From NCBI GenBank assembly GCA_035556195.1, contig DATMFK010000022.1, positions 11,431 to 75,430 on the forward strand: DNA of 64,000 nt, in the 5' to 3' direction. Within the stretch, counting starts at the first letter, position 1. Each line of letters begins with the position of its first letter. Below the pieces are notes generated by a model, which saw only the letters and a list, made by a program, of their open reading frames with translations, made no database searches and had not been told where the DNA came from. The position numbers and the translations under genes were made by a program. This document shows, in pieces, positions 26,407-35,260 of this stretch. The DNA is from G016756615 sp035556195. Its GTDB lineage: Bacteria; Pseudomonadota; Alphaproteobacteria; Rhizobiales; Rhizobiaceae.

Positions 26407-27936
26407 TCACGTGCCGCTTGGAAGCAGGTCGCGTTCGACGAGATAGGCTTCGAGAGCATCCGCGCGTCCCCTCGGCTCGGCGATCGCGACGTAGCTGTCA
26501 GGGCGCAGCAAATAGGCGGCATCGGGCGCAAGGCCCGCTTCCCCGAACGCCTCATGCCAGGGGAAGCCGTGAAGCGGTATGCCGCGCCTCCCGCACCATC
26601 GCTGCAACGCGTCGGAGGCGGTGCCGTAGACATGGACCTGCCATTCGATGGTGGAGAGCGGATCGTAATTGTCGCGCCCAGCGAACCGGACGAAAGGCAG
26701 GCGGTCGCCGCCGCTCACCCTTCCCGCTTTGCCGGCGCTGAGCGGGCTTTCCGGGTAGTTCAGCATCGTCTGCGATACGACGCGGAACATGGCCTCGCGC
26801 ACCGGTTCGATGCTCCATGCGAATTTCACGATAAGGGGGGCGATGCGGGTCCGCACGAAATCAGCGACGCTGCCCTGCGCCGTCCCGAAGGTGAACGCGC
26901 GGTCCGTGGTCTCCACCAGCTTTCGGGCGAACACCGGGCGCTCGGCCTCGAAACTGTCGATCAGGCTGTCCTTCGCCTGGCCCTTGAGGACGGCAGCGAG
27001 CTTCCAGGCCAGGTTGATGGCGTCTCCGATGCCAGTGTTCATGCCTTGGCCGCCGGCTGGGCTGTGCACATGGGCGGCGTCTCCCAGCAGGAAGACGTTT
27101 CCGTGGCGGAAGCGGTCTGTGACGCGGTGATGGACGCGGTAGGTCGAGAACCAGTTCACCGTCTCGACCTGAAGTCCCAGCGCCCGGATCGATTGCTGCC
27201 CAATATCGTCGAAAGTCAGCGCTTCGGCGCTTCCCACCCGCTCTTCGCGCACCGTTCCGACGAAGCGCAGCTTGCCAGGCTGACCGTAGGGCATGATGAG
27301 GACGAACTCCGGTCCCTCGAAGCTGATGGTGATCTCGTCGTCGAATGCGCTCGTTGCGACATCGACATCGGCAACATAGAAGAGCTGGTGATAGGTGCCA
27401 CCCTCGAAACTCGCACCGAGCGTCTTGCGCACGGTCGAGCTCGCGCCATCGCAGCCGGCGAGGTATCGCGCCGCGCAGGTCTCCTCCTTGCCGTCCGGCT
27501 GACGCAGACGGACCGCGACCCCGTCGCCGCGGTCCTCGAAGGCGACGAGTTCCGTCTCGCGCTCCACTTCGATGCCGCGCTCTACCAGGCGCTTCACCAG
27601 ACAGCGCTCGTGATGATCCTGCGGATAGATGAGGACGAAGGGATAGGGCGTGATGGCGCCGCCGAAGTCTTTGATGGGAATGTGCGCCCGTCGCTTGCCC
27701 CCGGCCCACATGTTGAGGCCCGTGCTCTTGTGTCCCGCCGCAGCGACGGCGTCGGCGATGCCGACCTGGCGGTAGAGCTCCAGCGTTCGCGCATGGACGG
27801 CAAGGGCCCGGGAGGTCGTGCCGGGTTCCTTCGACTTGTCGATGATGCGCACCTTCACGCCCTGCGCGGCAAGCCAGAGCGCCATGACAAGTCCGGTCGG
27901 CCCGGCCCCGACGACGAGGACCTCTGTCTGGGACAT
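26407..27936 (-). CDS. FAD-dependent aromatic hydroxylase-like monooxygenase
   Basis: A 509-residue class A flavoprotein. The N-terminal FAD fingerprint VLVVGAGPTGLVMALWLAA (residues 5-23), a second motif GCDGASSTVR (about 155) and the ribityl-binding GDAAHVHSPAGGQGMN (about 285) are intact; a C-terminal thioredoxin-like domain (about 400-509) is that of phenol hydroxylase/PCP monooxygenase relatives. It would hydroxylate an aromatic substrate using NAD(P)H and oxygen. The ATG at 27936 follows GGGAG; the longer frame upstream is not family-like. No neighbouring ring-cleavage genes are seen, so the substrate is unknown. Confidence 0.9.
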   Translation of the reverse strand: MSQTEVLVVGAGPTGLVMALWLAAQGVKVRIIDKSKEPGTTSRALAVHARTLELYRQVGIADAVAAAGHKSTGLNMWAGGKRRAHIPIKDFGGAITPYPFVLIYPQDHHERCLVKRLVERGIEVERETELVAFEDRGDGVAVRLRQPDGKEETCAARYLAGCDGASSTVRKTLGASFEGGTYHQLFYVADVDVATSAFDDEITISFEGPEFVLIMPYGQPGKLRFVGTVREERVGSAEALTFDDIGQQSIRALGLQVETVNWFSTYRVHHRVTDRFRHGNVFLLGDAAHVHSPAGGQGMNTGIGDAINLAWKLAAVLKGQAKDSLIDSFEAERPVFARKLVETTDRAFTFGTAQGSVADFVRTRIAPLIVKFAWSIEPVREAMFRVVSQTMLNYPESPLSAGKAGRVSGGDRLPFVRFAGRDNYDPLSTIEWQVHVYGTASDALQRWCGRRGIPLHGFPWHEAFGEAGLAPDAAYLLRPDSYVAIAEPRGRADALEAYLVERDLLPSGT

Positions 27937-28168
27937 TCGAGCGCTCCCTTTGTGGCGTCGGTCGTGGCCCGGATCGGAGCCATCGGGGGTGTGCTGGCCG
28001 CGGCAGTGTCGTCGGGCTGACACGCCGCTATCGTTGCACATCGGTGACGCGGCCGCCAACGCCTGCTCCAGCTCTCCGCGATCGCCTTCGTCGGCGGGAC
28101 CGACGAGTATGGATGCTCGTCTCGCCCAACCCGACGTTGTGGGCGGAAATTTCACAAGAGCTGCAGGT

Positions 28169-29701
28169 TCACGCCGCCTGCGCCATCCGCTCCCCGATCA
28201 TGCGATAGGAAATCGCCTCCGCCAGATGGAGGCGGCCGACGTGTTCGGCTCCCTCCAGATCCGCCAACGTGCGCGCCACCTTGAGCACGCGGTGATAGGC
28301 GCGGGCGGAGAAGTTCATCTTCTCGCTGGCGTCTCGCAACAGAGCGAGCCCGGCCGCGTCGGGAGCCGCGACCTCCTCGACCAGCGCGGTCGGGCAATGC
28401 GCGTTGGTTGTGATCGAGTTTACGCCGAGGCGCTCGAATCGCTCCCGCTGGATGGCGCGCGCCCGCGCCACGCGCTCGGCAACGACCGCGCTCGATTCGG
28501 CCCGGGCCGGGCGGATGAGGTCGGCGGCCGAGACGGCCGGTACGTCGACCCGGAGATCGATGCGGTCGAGCAGCGGACCGGAGATGCGTGCCTGGTAGTC
28601 CGTCTGGCAGCGCGGGCCGCGCGCGCAGCGATAGCCGGGCTCGCCGGCCATGCCGCAGCGGCAGGGGTTCATGGCGGCAACGAGCTGGATTCGCGCGGGG
28701 TAGGCGACGCGGTGATTGGCGCGGGCGATCACGCATTCGCCCGTCTCCAGCGGCTGGCGCAGCGAATCGAGCACTCCCGGCGCGAATTCGGGCAGCTCGT
28801 CGAGGAACAGCACGCCGTGGTGGGAGAGCGATGCTTCGCCCGGCCTCACGCGATTGCCGCCTCCGACCATCGCCGCCATGGAGGCCGAATGGTGCGGCGC
28901 GCGGAACGGGCGCCGGTCCGTGAGCCTGCCGCCCGCGATTTCGCCGGCGATCGAGGCGACCATGGAGACTTCGAGCAGTTCCTTGGGCGACAGCGGTGGC
29001 AGGATGGAGGGCAGGCGTTGCGCCAGCATCGACTTGCCGGAGCCGGGCGGCCCGACCATCAGGAGGTTGTGGCCGCCTGCGGCCGCCACTTCGAGCGCCC
29101 GCTTGGCGCTCTCCTGGCCCTTGATGTCGGCGAGGTCCGGCAGCTCGCCGGATCTTGGCTGGATGGCCGCCTCGGGGCGGGACAGCACCTGTGTGCCGCG
29201 GAAATGATTGGCGATGGCGATCAGGCTGCGTGGCGCCAATATGTCGATGTCGCTTCCGGCCCAGGCTGCCTCCGGCCCCGAGCCGGACGGACAGATCAGC
29301 CCCTTGCCCATGGCATTGGCGCCGATCGCGGCAGGCAGCGCGCCGTTGACCGGAGCGATCGTGCCGTCGAGGGAGAGCTCGCCGAGCACGACATAGTCGG
29401 CCAACGCATCGCCCGGCACGGCGCCGAGCGCCGCCATCAGGCCGAGCGCGATGGGGAGATCGTAGTGGGATCCTTCCTTGGGAAGATCGGCGGGCGCGAG
29501 GTTCACCGTCACCTTCTTGACGGGCATCGACAGACCGGAAGCATGCAGTGCCGCCTGCACGCGCTCCCGGCTCTCGGCCACGGCCTTGTCGGGAAGGCCG
29601 ACGATATGGATGTTCATCTTGCCCGGCGCGACCATGACCTGCACGTCGACCGGTACCGCCTCGATGCCCTGGAAGGCGACCGTGCGCACCCGCGAAACCA
29701 T
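28169..29701 (-). CDS. YifB/ComM-family Mg-chelatase-like AAA+ ATPase
   Basis: A 510-residue protein of the YifB family. Domains in order: an N-terminal Lon-protease-like fold (residues 1-170), an AAA+ module with Walker A GPPGSGKS (217-224) and Walker B LFLDEL (298-303), a cysteine group CRCG...CARGPRC (about 348-366), and a C-terminal Mg-chelatase helical domain. ComM of naturally competent bacteria is a hexameric helicase promoting branch migration of incoming DNA. An alphaproteobacterial LexA box lies 89-103 bp before the start, suggesting DNA-damage control. Confidence 0.94.
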   Translation of the reverse strand: MVSRVRTVAFQGIEAVPVDVQVMVAPGKMNIHIVGLPDKAVAESRERVQAALHASGLSMPVKKVTVNLAPADLPKEGSHYDLPIALGLMAALGAVPGDALADYVVLGELSLDGTIAPVNGALPAAIGANAMGKGLICPSGSGPEAAWAGSDIDILAPRSLIAIANHFRGTQVLSRPEAAIQPRSGELPDLADIKGQESAKRALEVAAAGGHNLLMVGPPGSGKSMLAQRLPSILPPLSPKELLEVSMVASIAGEIAGGRLTDRRPFRAPHHSASMAAMVGGGNRVRPGEASLSHHGVLFLDELPEFAPGVLDSLRQPLETGECVIARANHRVAYPARIQLVAAMNPCRCGMAGEPGYRCARGPRCQTDYQARISGPLLDRIDLRVDVPAVSAADLIRPARAESSAVVAERVARARAIQRERFERLGVNSITTNAHCPTALVEEVAAPDAAGLALLRDASEKMNFSARAYHRVLKVARTLADLEGAEHVGRLHLAEAISYRMIGERMAQAA

Positions 29702-30154
29702 GTCCCCCTCCGTTTCGGGCCGCGTTCCTAGCGATCAGTTCGTCAAGAAACTTGCATTAGAAAAAAGCACGGAACGAGGGGCAAAGCAAGAACATCATAG
29801 GAACATATAAATCAAATGAGTGAGCCTCTCGCCCAGAAGGGGTAGGAACGTTTGAGGATCAAGACAGCGGCCTAGCCCGTTGCTGCGAAGAGGGGGATTG
29901 GTCAGGGCCGCTTCGCCCTTACCGCGCTCCAGAACAGCGAGGCGAGGTCGGCGTCGCGTTTCGAGCTTACGCACAGTCCTCGCGCCCGCTCGACACGCCC
30001 GTCATCCGCTTCCGACGGACAAGGCACGCACAAGCTTAATCCAATACTCATGATCGGCGACTGATGGGGCGTGGTCTGCCGGGTCTCGATTATCGCGGCT
30101 GCCGGAGAGCAATTCCCGGACGACTGTGTGTGCCCGCAGTTTGAAGGACTGGGA
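29702..30154. other. 453-bp intergenic region between yifB and the glycosyltransferase gene
   Basis: The first 130 bp are AT-rich and carry the LexA box and yifB promoter. The rest, about 29830-30150, is ordinary GC-rich sequence in which I see no gene, repeat or clear promoter; it must hold the promoter of the nonulosonic-acid cluster. Confidence 0.5.
29790..29804 (-). promoter_or_regulatory. LexA (SOS) operator before yifB/comM
   Basis: GAAC-N7-GAAC at 29790-29804 reads GTTC-CTATGAT-GTTC on the yifB strand, an exact match to the alphaproteobacterial LexA box GTTC-N7-GTTC. The 7-nt spacer contains TATGAT, a near-consensus -10 box, so a bound repressor would cover the promoter. The region is AT-rich compared with its surroundings. 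Confidence 0.7.
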
Positions 30155-32104
30155 ATGTCGACGAAACTTGCTCTCAAGCCAATCGGGAAGAATGCGCATC
30201 CCAAGAAAATTCTGAAGCAGATCCATGCGCTTCAGGGCCTCGGGAGGTTTCAGGAAAGCAGGGTCCTTTGCGATCGGCTGATCGGTCTTGGTTACGACAA
30301 CCCGGATTTCCTGCACCTTTACGGGCTGGTGCTGCGCGGCTGTGACGACCTGCCCAACGCACTCGTCGCCATACACGCCGCGCATGAGCAAAAACCTCAG
30401 GATGCCAGCATCCTGAATTCCATGGGTGCCATTTTCCTGCAGATGAACGACGTCGAACCAGCCATCGAGCTGTTCAAGCGGGCGACAAAGATCGATCAGA
30501 AATATTACAGCGCCTGGCTGAACCTTGGAATAGCGCTGAAGCGGGCGGAGCGCTACGAGGCGGCCGATCTCGCATTGACCTGCGCCCACCACATCGATCC
30601 CGGCAAGATCGAGCCGCTTCTGAACCTAGTCGACATCCTGATCGAACGACGCTTGTACAAGCGCGCCGAGGAGTTCGCGGACAAGCTGCTCGAGAGGCAG
30701 ACCGACATCACGCCCAGACTTCAGCTGAAACGGCTGCATATCGCGGCGCGTCTGCAGGATCTTGCCTATATCAAGAAACACCGGGAAACAGCCGATGTCG
30801 GGGGTTTCAGCCAGGATGAAAGGGCGGAGCTGGACAACATCTGGGTGCACTGCCTCGAGATAGAAAGCCGGTATGAGGAAGGCATTGCCGTCCTTGAGGG
30901 CTGGATGGACAAGAGCACACAGCACAGAACCCAGCTTCAAACCCAGCTTGGCTTGTTCTACGCCGCCGTGGGGCGGCTGGACGACTCGACCGCGGTTCAC
31001 GAGGATCTGCTGCGGGCGCACCCCGATCACGTCGGGGGCCGCTACAACCTGGCGAGACTCCAGTTCAGAAAGGGCGAGCTGAGCGAAGGCTTCGCCAACT
31101 ACGAGGCGCGCTGGCAATGGCGTGAATTCACCACCCTTCGCCGGCGGTTCAGTGCGCCGAGATGGGAGGGCGAGCCGCTCGACGGCAAGAACCTGCTGGT
31201 ATGGCGCGAGCAGGGCATCGGCGATGAGGTCCGCTATGCCTCCCTGCTTCCGGAACTGAAGGACCTTGGCGGATCGGTGACCTTCGAATGTTCGCCGAAA
31301 CTCGCGCCGCTTTTCGAGCGCTCTTTTCCCTGGGCGAAAATTCGACATGAGGGGCCCCTCGAGTGCCGTGGCGACGAAGCCTATGCCGGGTTCGACTATC
31401 AGATCCCAGTCGGCTCGCTGGGCAAGATGTTTCGACCGAGCGTCGCCAGTTTTCACGAAAGGCAGGCATTCTGGCTTGCGCGCTTCCCCGAAGCCGAAAA
31501 CCGCGTTCGCGCGCAGATCGATCCAGCCTCGGACGAAATAGTGGTCGGAATCTGCTGGCGTTCGTCCAACCGCGCCGCCTCGCGCAACCGGTACTTTTTC
31601 GAGCCGGAGCAATTGGCCCCGTTGCGGCACCTGCCGAAGGTGAGATGGCTCAATCTCCAGTATGATGGTACCGTGGACGAGGTCGAGACGATCCGCAATC
31701 TCGGCATTCCTCTTCATCACTATACGAATGTCGACCAGAAGGATGATCTCGTCAGTGCCTGCGCCTTGCTTGGGGCCTGCGATCTGGTGGTCTCGATCGG
31801 TAGTGCTGTCGCGGACCTGACCGGCGGCCTCGGCGTTCCCACCGTCTACATGACGCGCCACGATTCGGAAGTCTATCTCGGCACCGATCACGTTCCCTGG
31901 TTTCCGGCAGCCAAGCCGTTCCCGATGAAGGCGAACCGCGGCGACGAAACCATAGAAAAGATCGTGAGCGAATGGCCCTCGATCGTCGATTGGGCAAGAA
32001 GCGCGCCGACAGCCCGGCAGCCTCGGCACGCAGAGGTCCCTGCCCGGCCGGCATCGTCCAAGGCCCTGTGCCTGGACCTCGTTTATGAACACGCCGCCAA
32101 CTGA
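30155..32104 (+). CDS. TPR-domain glycosyltransferase, FlmG-like
   Basis: A 649-residue cytoplasmic protein. Residues about 15-340 are tetratricopeptide repeats (for example ALVAIHAAHEQKPQDASILNSMG and YSAWLNLGIALKRAERYEAA), and residues about 343-600 are a GT-B-type transferase domain (GKNLLVWREQGIGDEVRYASLLPEL, then VVGICWRSSN near 462 and SIGSAVADLTGGLGVPTVY near 546). This architecture is that of Caulobacter FlmG, which glycosylates flagellin with a nonulosonic acid; the TPRs bind the acceptor protein. Genes for a nonulosonic acid follow directly, supporting protein glycosylation. The acceptor is unknown. The ATG at 30155 is preceded by GGGA. Confidence 0.85.
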   Translation: MSTKLALKPIGKNAHPKKILKQIHALQGLGRFQESRVLCDRLIGLGYDNPDFLHLYGLVLRGCDDLPNALVAIHAAHEQKPQDASILNSMGAIFLQMNDVEPAIELFKRATKIDQKYYSAWLNLGIALKRAERYEAADLALTCAHHIDPGKIEPLLNLVDILIERRLYKRAEEFADKLLERQTDITPRLQLKRLHIAARLQDLAYIKKHRETADVGGFSQDERAELDNIWVHCLEIESRYEEGIAVLEGWMDKSTQHRTQLQTQLGLFYAAVGRLDDSTAVHEDLLRAHPDHVGGRYNLARLQFRKGELSEGFANYEARWQWREFTTLRRRFSAPRWEGEPLDGKNLLVWREQGIGDEVRYASLLPELKDLGGSVTFECSPKLAPLFERSFPWAKIRHEGPLECRGDEAYAGFDYQIPVGSLGKMFRPSVASFHERQAFWLARFPEAENRVRAQIDPASDEIVVGICWRSSNRAASRNRYFFEPEQLAPLRHLPKVRWLNLQYDGTVDEVETIRNLGIPLHHYTNVDQKDDLVSACALLGACDLVVSIGSAVADLTGGLGVPTVYMTRHDSEVYLGTDHVPWFPAAKPFPMKANRGDETIEKIVSEWPSIVDWARSAPTARQPRHAEVPARPASSKALCLDLVYEHAAN

Positions 32105-32159
32105 GGCCACCGAGATGCGAAGCGCGCCCGCCCGGCACCTGTCCATGGGGAACCTCGTC

Positions 32160-33236
32160 ATGGCCGGTTCCAACGGAAATCCGAGGATGAAGATCGCGGA
32201 TCGGGAAATCGGTCCGGAACACCCCCCGCTGGTGATCGCGGAAATCGGGATCAACCACGGGGGCGATCTCGAGGTCGCGAAGGACATGGTTCGCCTGGCG
32301 GCGGAGGCCGGCGCGGAATGCATCAAGCACCAGACCCATTTCGTCGAGGACGAAATGACGGATGAAGCAAAGTCCGTGTTCCCGCCCAATGCCGACGTCT
32401 CGATCTATGAGGTGATGCAGCGCTGTGCGTTGCCGCAGCAGGAGGAGATCGAGCTGAAGGCCTTCGCCGAGAAGCTTGGCCTGATCTACATATCGACGCC
32501 CTTTTCGCGGAAGGCGGCGGACTTCCTTCACAGCATCGACGTGCCGGCGTTCAAGATCGGATCGGGCGAGGCCGATCACCTGCCGCTCATCCGTCACATA
32601 GCCTCGTTCGGCAAACCGGTCATCCTTTCGACGGGCATGCAATCCATCGAGACGATTGCGCGCTCGGTCGATATCTTGCGCCGCGCCGGCGTTGCCTTCG
32701 CGCTGCTCGAATGCACGAACCTCTATCCCTCGCCACCGGAAATCGTTTCCTTGCGAGGCATCTCGGAACTGAAGCAGGCATTTCCGGACGCTGTGGTGGG
32801 GTTTTCCGATCACTCGATCGGCCCCACCATGGCGCTGGCCTCGGTGGCGCTCGGGGCCTGCATCATCGAGCGCCACTATACCGACAGCCGGTACCGCACG
32901 GGTCCCGACATCATATGCTCCATGGATCCGGCCGAGTTGCGTTTCCTGGTCGATCGGTCACGCGAGATCCATCGCGCCTTGCTCAATCCGAAGGAACGGA
33001 CCGCGCCCGAGGAGGCGGTCTATCGCTTTGCTCGCTCGTCCATCGTCGCCGATCGTGACCTCGAAGTGGGGCATGTCGTCCAGGAGCAGGATATCTGGGC
33101 TCGTCGGCCGGGCACCGGAGAGATCGCGGGATATGAGTTCGATGCCGTTCTAGGCCGCCGGCTGACCCGGTCCGTCGGTCGCAACACGCAATTGCGCTGG
33201 TCCGATCTCGAAGCCGCGGTGCCGCCGCAATGCTGA
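32160..33236 (+). CDS. neuB: N-acetylneuraminate (nonulosonic acid) synthase
   Basis: NeuB condenses an N-acetylhexosamine with phosphoenolpyruvate to a nine-carbon nonulosonic acid. The protein has the NeuB TIM barrel (VIAEIGINHGGDLEVAK, about residues 25-41; KHQTHF; YISTPFS; FKIGSGEADHLPLI; HYTDSRYRTGPD) and the C-terminal antifreeze-like SAF domain (SIVADRDLEVGHVV, about 295-358) that closes the active site. The start is uncertain: in-frame ATGs at 32085, 32115, 32145, 32160 and 32187. I prefer 32160 (358 residues) because GGGGAA lies 7 bp upstream. It overlaps neuC by 7 bp. Confidence 0.92.
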   Translation: MAGSNGNPRMKIADREIGPEHPPLVIAEIGINHGGDLEVAKDMVRLAAEAGAECIKHQTHFVEDEMTDEAKSVFPPNADVSIYEVMQRCALPQQEEIELKAFAEKLGLIYISTPFSRKAADFLHSIDVPAFKIGSGEADHLPLIRHIASFGKPVILSTGMQSIETIARSVDILRRAGVAFALLECTNLYPSPPEIVSLRGISELKQAFPDAVVGFSDHSIGPTMALASVALGACIIERHYTDSRYRTGPDIICSMDPAELRFLVDRSREIHRALLNPKERTAPEEAVYRFARSSIVADRDLEVGHVVQEQDIWARRPGTGEIAGYEFDAVLGRRLTRSVGRNTQLRWSDLEAAVPPQC

Positions 33237-34372
33237 ATTTTTCAGCCCACGCGAAGCGCAAGATTCTGTTCGTCACCGGCACGCGTGCCGACTACGGCAA
33301 ACTCGAACCGCTGGCGATCGAGGCGGCGGATGCGGGGTTTCCCGTCACCTTCTTCGTGACCGGCATGCATATGATGGCGAAATACGGCCTCACGAAAACG
33401 GAGATCCACCGCAACAGCCACCGCTTCAAGATCGTCGAATACATCAATCAGCGCGACGGAGATCCCCAGGACATCGTTGCGGCGAAGACGATCATCGGGT
33501 TTTCCGATTTTCTGAAGGAAATGCGCCCGGATCTGGTCGTCATTCACGGAGATCGTGTCGAGGCGCTTGCCTGCGCGCTGGTCAGCGCAATGAACTACAT
33601 CCTGTGCGCCCATATCGAAGGCGGCGAGGTTTCCGGAACGATCGACGAGATTTTCAGGCACTGCAACACGAAGCTGTCGTCGATCCATCTGGTGTCCTCG
33701 AAGGTCGCACGCGAGCGGGTGCTCCGTCTCGGGGAGACGACGGAGTCGGTGGAGATCATAGGATCGCCGGAACTCGATATCCACGCGCAAAGTTCCGGCG
33801 TTTCGCTTCCGGAAGTGCTGAACAGGTACGAGATCGCCTCGGACGACTACGGCATCGTCATATTCCATCCGGTCACTTCGGAGGTCGATACCATCCGCGA
33901 CCAGGTGCAGTCCGTCTTCTCGGTCTTGAAGGAGTCCGGGAGATACTTCGTTCTCATCATGCCGAACAACGATCCGGGGTCGAAGGAGATCATCGAGGAG
34001 ATCGAAACGCTGCCACGCAATCAGTTTCGCGTCCTGCCCTCCATGCGCTTCCATTATTTTTCGGAGCTTCTGCGAAATGCCAAGCTGATGCTGGGCAATT
34101 CGAGCTCAGGCGTCCGCGAGGCGCCCTATCTCGGCATACCGTCGATGACGCTGGGCACGCGACAGGCGAACCGCTCCACCGCCAAGGCGGTGTTCACCGC
34201 ATCCTGTTTCGACCGCGCGGCGATCTCGTCCTTCGTCGCCGGCGAATGGGGAAAGCGGTACGACCGCGACAACTCCTTCGGCGAAGGACTGGCAACGAAG
34301 AAGTTCCGCGAGCTTCTTCTGTCGCCACGCTTCTGGGAGCGGCCCCGGCAGAAATATTTTGCCGATGTGTGA
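33230..34372 (+). CDS. neuC: Hydrolysing UDP-N-acetylglucosamine 2-epimerase
   Basis: A 380-residue GT-B-fold epimerase of the hydrolysing NeuC branch: ILFVTGTRADYGKL at the start, VIHGDRVEALACALVS, HIEGGEVSGTIDE (about residue 125), IGSPELD and GNSSSGVREAPYLGIPSMTLGTRQANR (about residue 285). NeuC removes UDP while inverting C2 of UDP-GlcNAc to give ManNAc, the NeuB substrate. Related enzymes act on UDP-diacetylbacillosamine for legionaminic acid, but no bacillosamine genes are seen here. Translation overlaps neuB (ATG inside the neuB end). Confidence 0.93.
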   Translation: MLNFSAHAKRKILFVTGTRADYGKLEPLAIEAADAGFPVTFFVTGMHMMAKYGLTKTEIHRNSHRFKIVEYINQRDGDPQDIVAAKTIIGFSDFLKEMRPDLVVIHGDRVEALACALVSAMNYILCAHIEGGEVSGTIDEIFRHCNTKLSSIHLVSSKVARERVLRLGETTESVEIIGSPELDIHAQSSGVSLPEVLNRYEIASDDYGIVIFHPVTSEVDTIRDQVQSVFSVLKESGRYFVLIMPNNDPGSKEIIEEIETLPRNQFRVLPSMRFHYFSELLRNAKLMLGNSSSGVREAPYLGIPSMTLGTRQANRSTAKAVFTASCFDRAAISSFVAGEWGKRYDRDNSFGEGLATKKFRELLLSPRFWERPRQKYFADV

Positions 34373-35093
34373 TTCGATGCCCGCCTCCCCAGGGACGCTC
34401 GCGATCCTGCCGCTACGCGCCGGCTCGAAAGGGCTGCCCGGGAAAAACCTCTTGCCGGTCGCGGGCAAGCCGCTCTACCGCCACACCCTGGACCAGGCGC
34501 TTCGCACGGTCGGGCGCTGCGCCATCACCACGGACATCCCGGAGATTCTGGACGCGGACCTGCCGGAGGGGAGTATCGTCGTGCCACGTCCGGCTTGTCT
34601 GGCGGACGACAAGACGCCGATGGCACCGGTCCTGCTGCACGCGTTCGAGCAGTTGGAGCGAATGGGCTTGCTGGCGGACACGGCGGTCCTGATGCAGGCG
34701 ACGTCGCCCCTGCGCCGGGATGAAGACGTGCTTGCCGCCGTCGACCTACATGCAAAAGGGGAATTCGACCTCGTGATGTCCGTGACGACTGCGGACTCCG
34801 GCATCCTGAAATATGGGTTTCTCAGGGGTGGACGGTTCGAGGCCGTGTCGAAGCCCGAATATTGCTTCCAGAACCGCCAGGATTTGGCGCGGGTCGTGCG
34901 GCCCAACGGTGCCGTCTACGTTTTCTCGACCCGATTGTTTCGCCGGAACGGCGGATTCCCGACGGGTTCCATCGGCGCGATCGAAATCCCGCAAGCCCTT
35001 TCGATCGACATCGACGGCGCAGCCGATTTGAGGGCTGCCGAAGAGAGCCTTCTGCGAACGGCCTATGCGATGGAGCATCGGGAGCCCGCCTGA
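34365..35093 (+). CDS. neuA: CMP-nonulosonic acid synthetase (NeuA-like cytidylyltransferase)
   Basis: A protein of about 242 residues activating the nonulosonic acid with CTP. The nucleotide-binding signature ILPLRAGSKGLPGKNLLPVAGKPL is near the N-terminus, followed by MQATSPLRRDEDV (about residue 110) and the metal-binding DIDGAADLRAAE (about 215). The fold covers NeuA, PseF, LegF and KdsB-like enzymes; the neighbours make NeuA the best reading. Starts at 34365 (overlapping neuC by 8 bp) and 34377 are possible; neither has a strong ribosome site. Confidence 0.9.
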   Translation: MCDSMPASPGTLAILPLRAGSKGLPGKNLLPVAGKPLYRHTLDQALRTVGRCAITTDIPEILDADLPEGSIVVPRPACLADDKTPMAPVLLHAFEQLERMGLLADTAVLMQATSPLRRDEDVLAAVDLHAKGEFDLVMSVTTADSGILKYGFLRGGRFEAVSKPEYCFQNRQDLARVVRPNGAVYVFSTRLFRRNGGFPTGSIGAIEIPQALSIDIDGAADLRAAEESLLRTAYAMEHREPA

Positions 35094-35122
35094 TGCGTGT
35101 CGTCGCGCACCGCTTATCCGGA

Positions 35123-35166
35123 TTTTCCGGAGTGTTTCGCCATGTCGGACCGCGAACTCCGGAAAA
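35123..35166 (+). repeat. 11-bp inverted repeat between neuA and the pyruvyl transferase gene
   Basis: TTTTCCGGAGT (35123-35133) is perfectly complementary to ACTCCGGAAAA (35156-35166) across a 22-nt loop. It is the strongest hairpin in the 167-bp gap. No T-run follows, so it may be an RNA-stability element or a repeat, not a terminator. Confidence 0.6.
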
Positions 35167-35260
35167 CCGTCAATCGATTCCACTCGCCCCTCCGAGAGAA
35201 GAGGGGAAACGCATGGCACCCGCGCCACCAGTAGAGTAGCAGCAACCGTCAGGAGACTTT

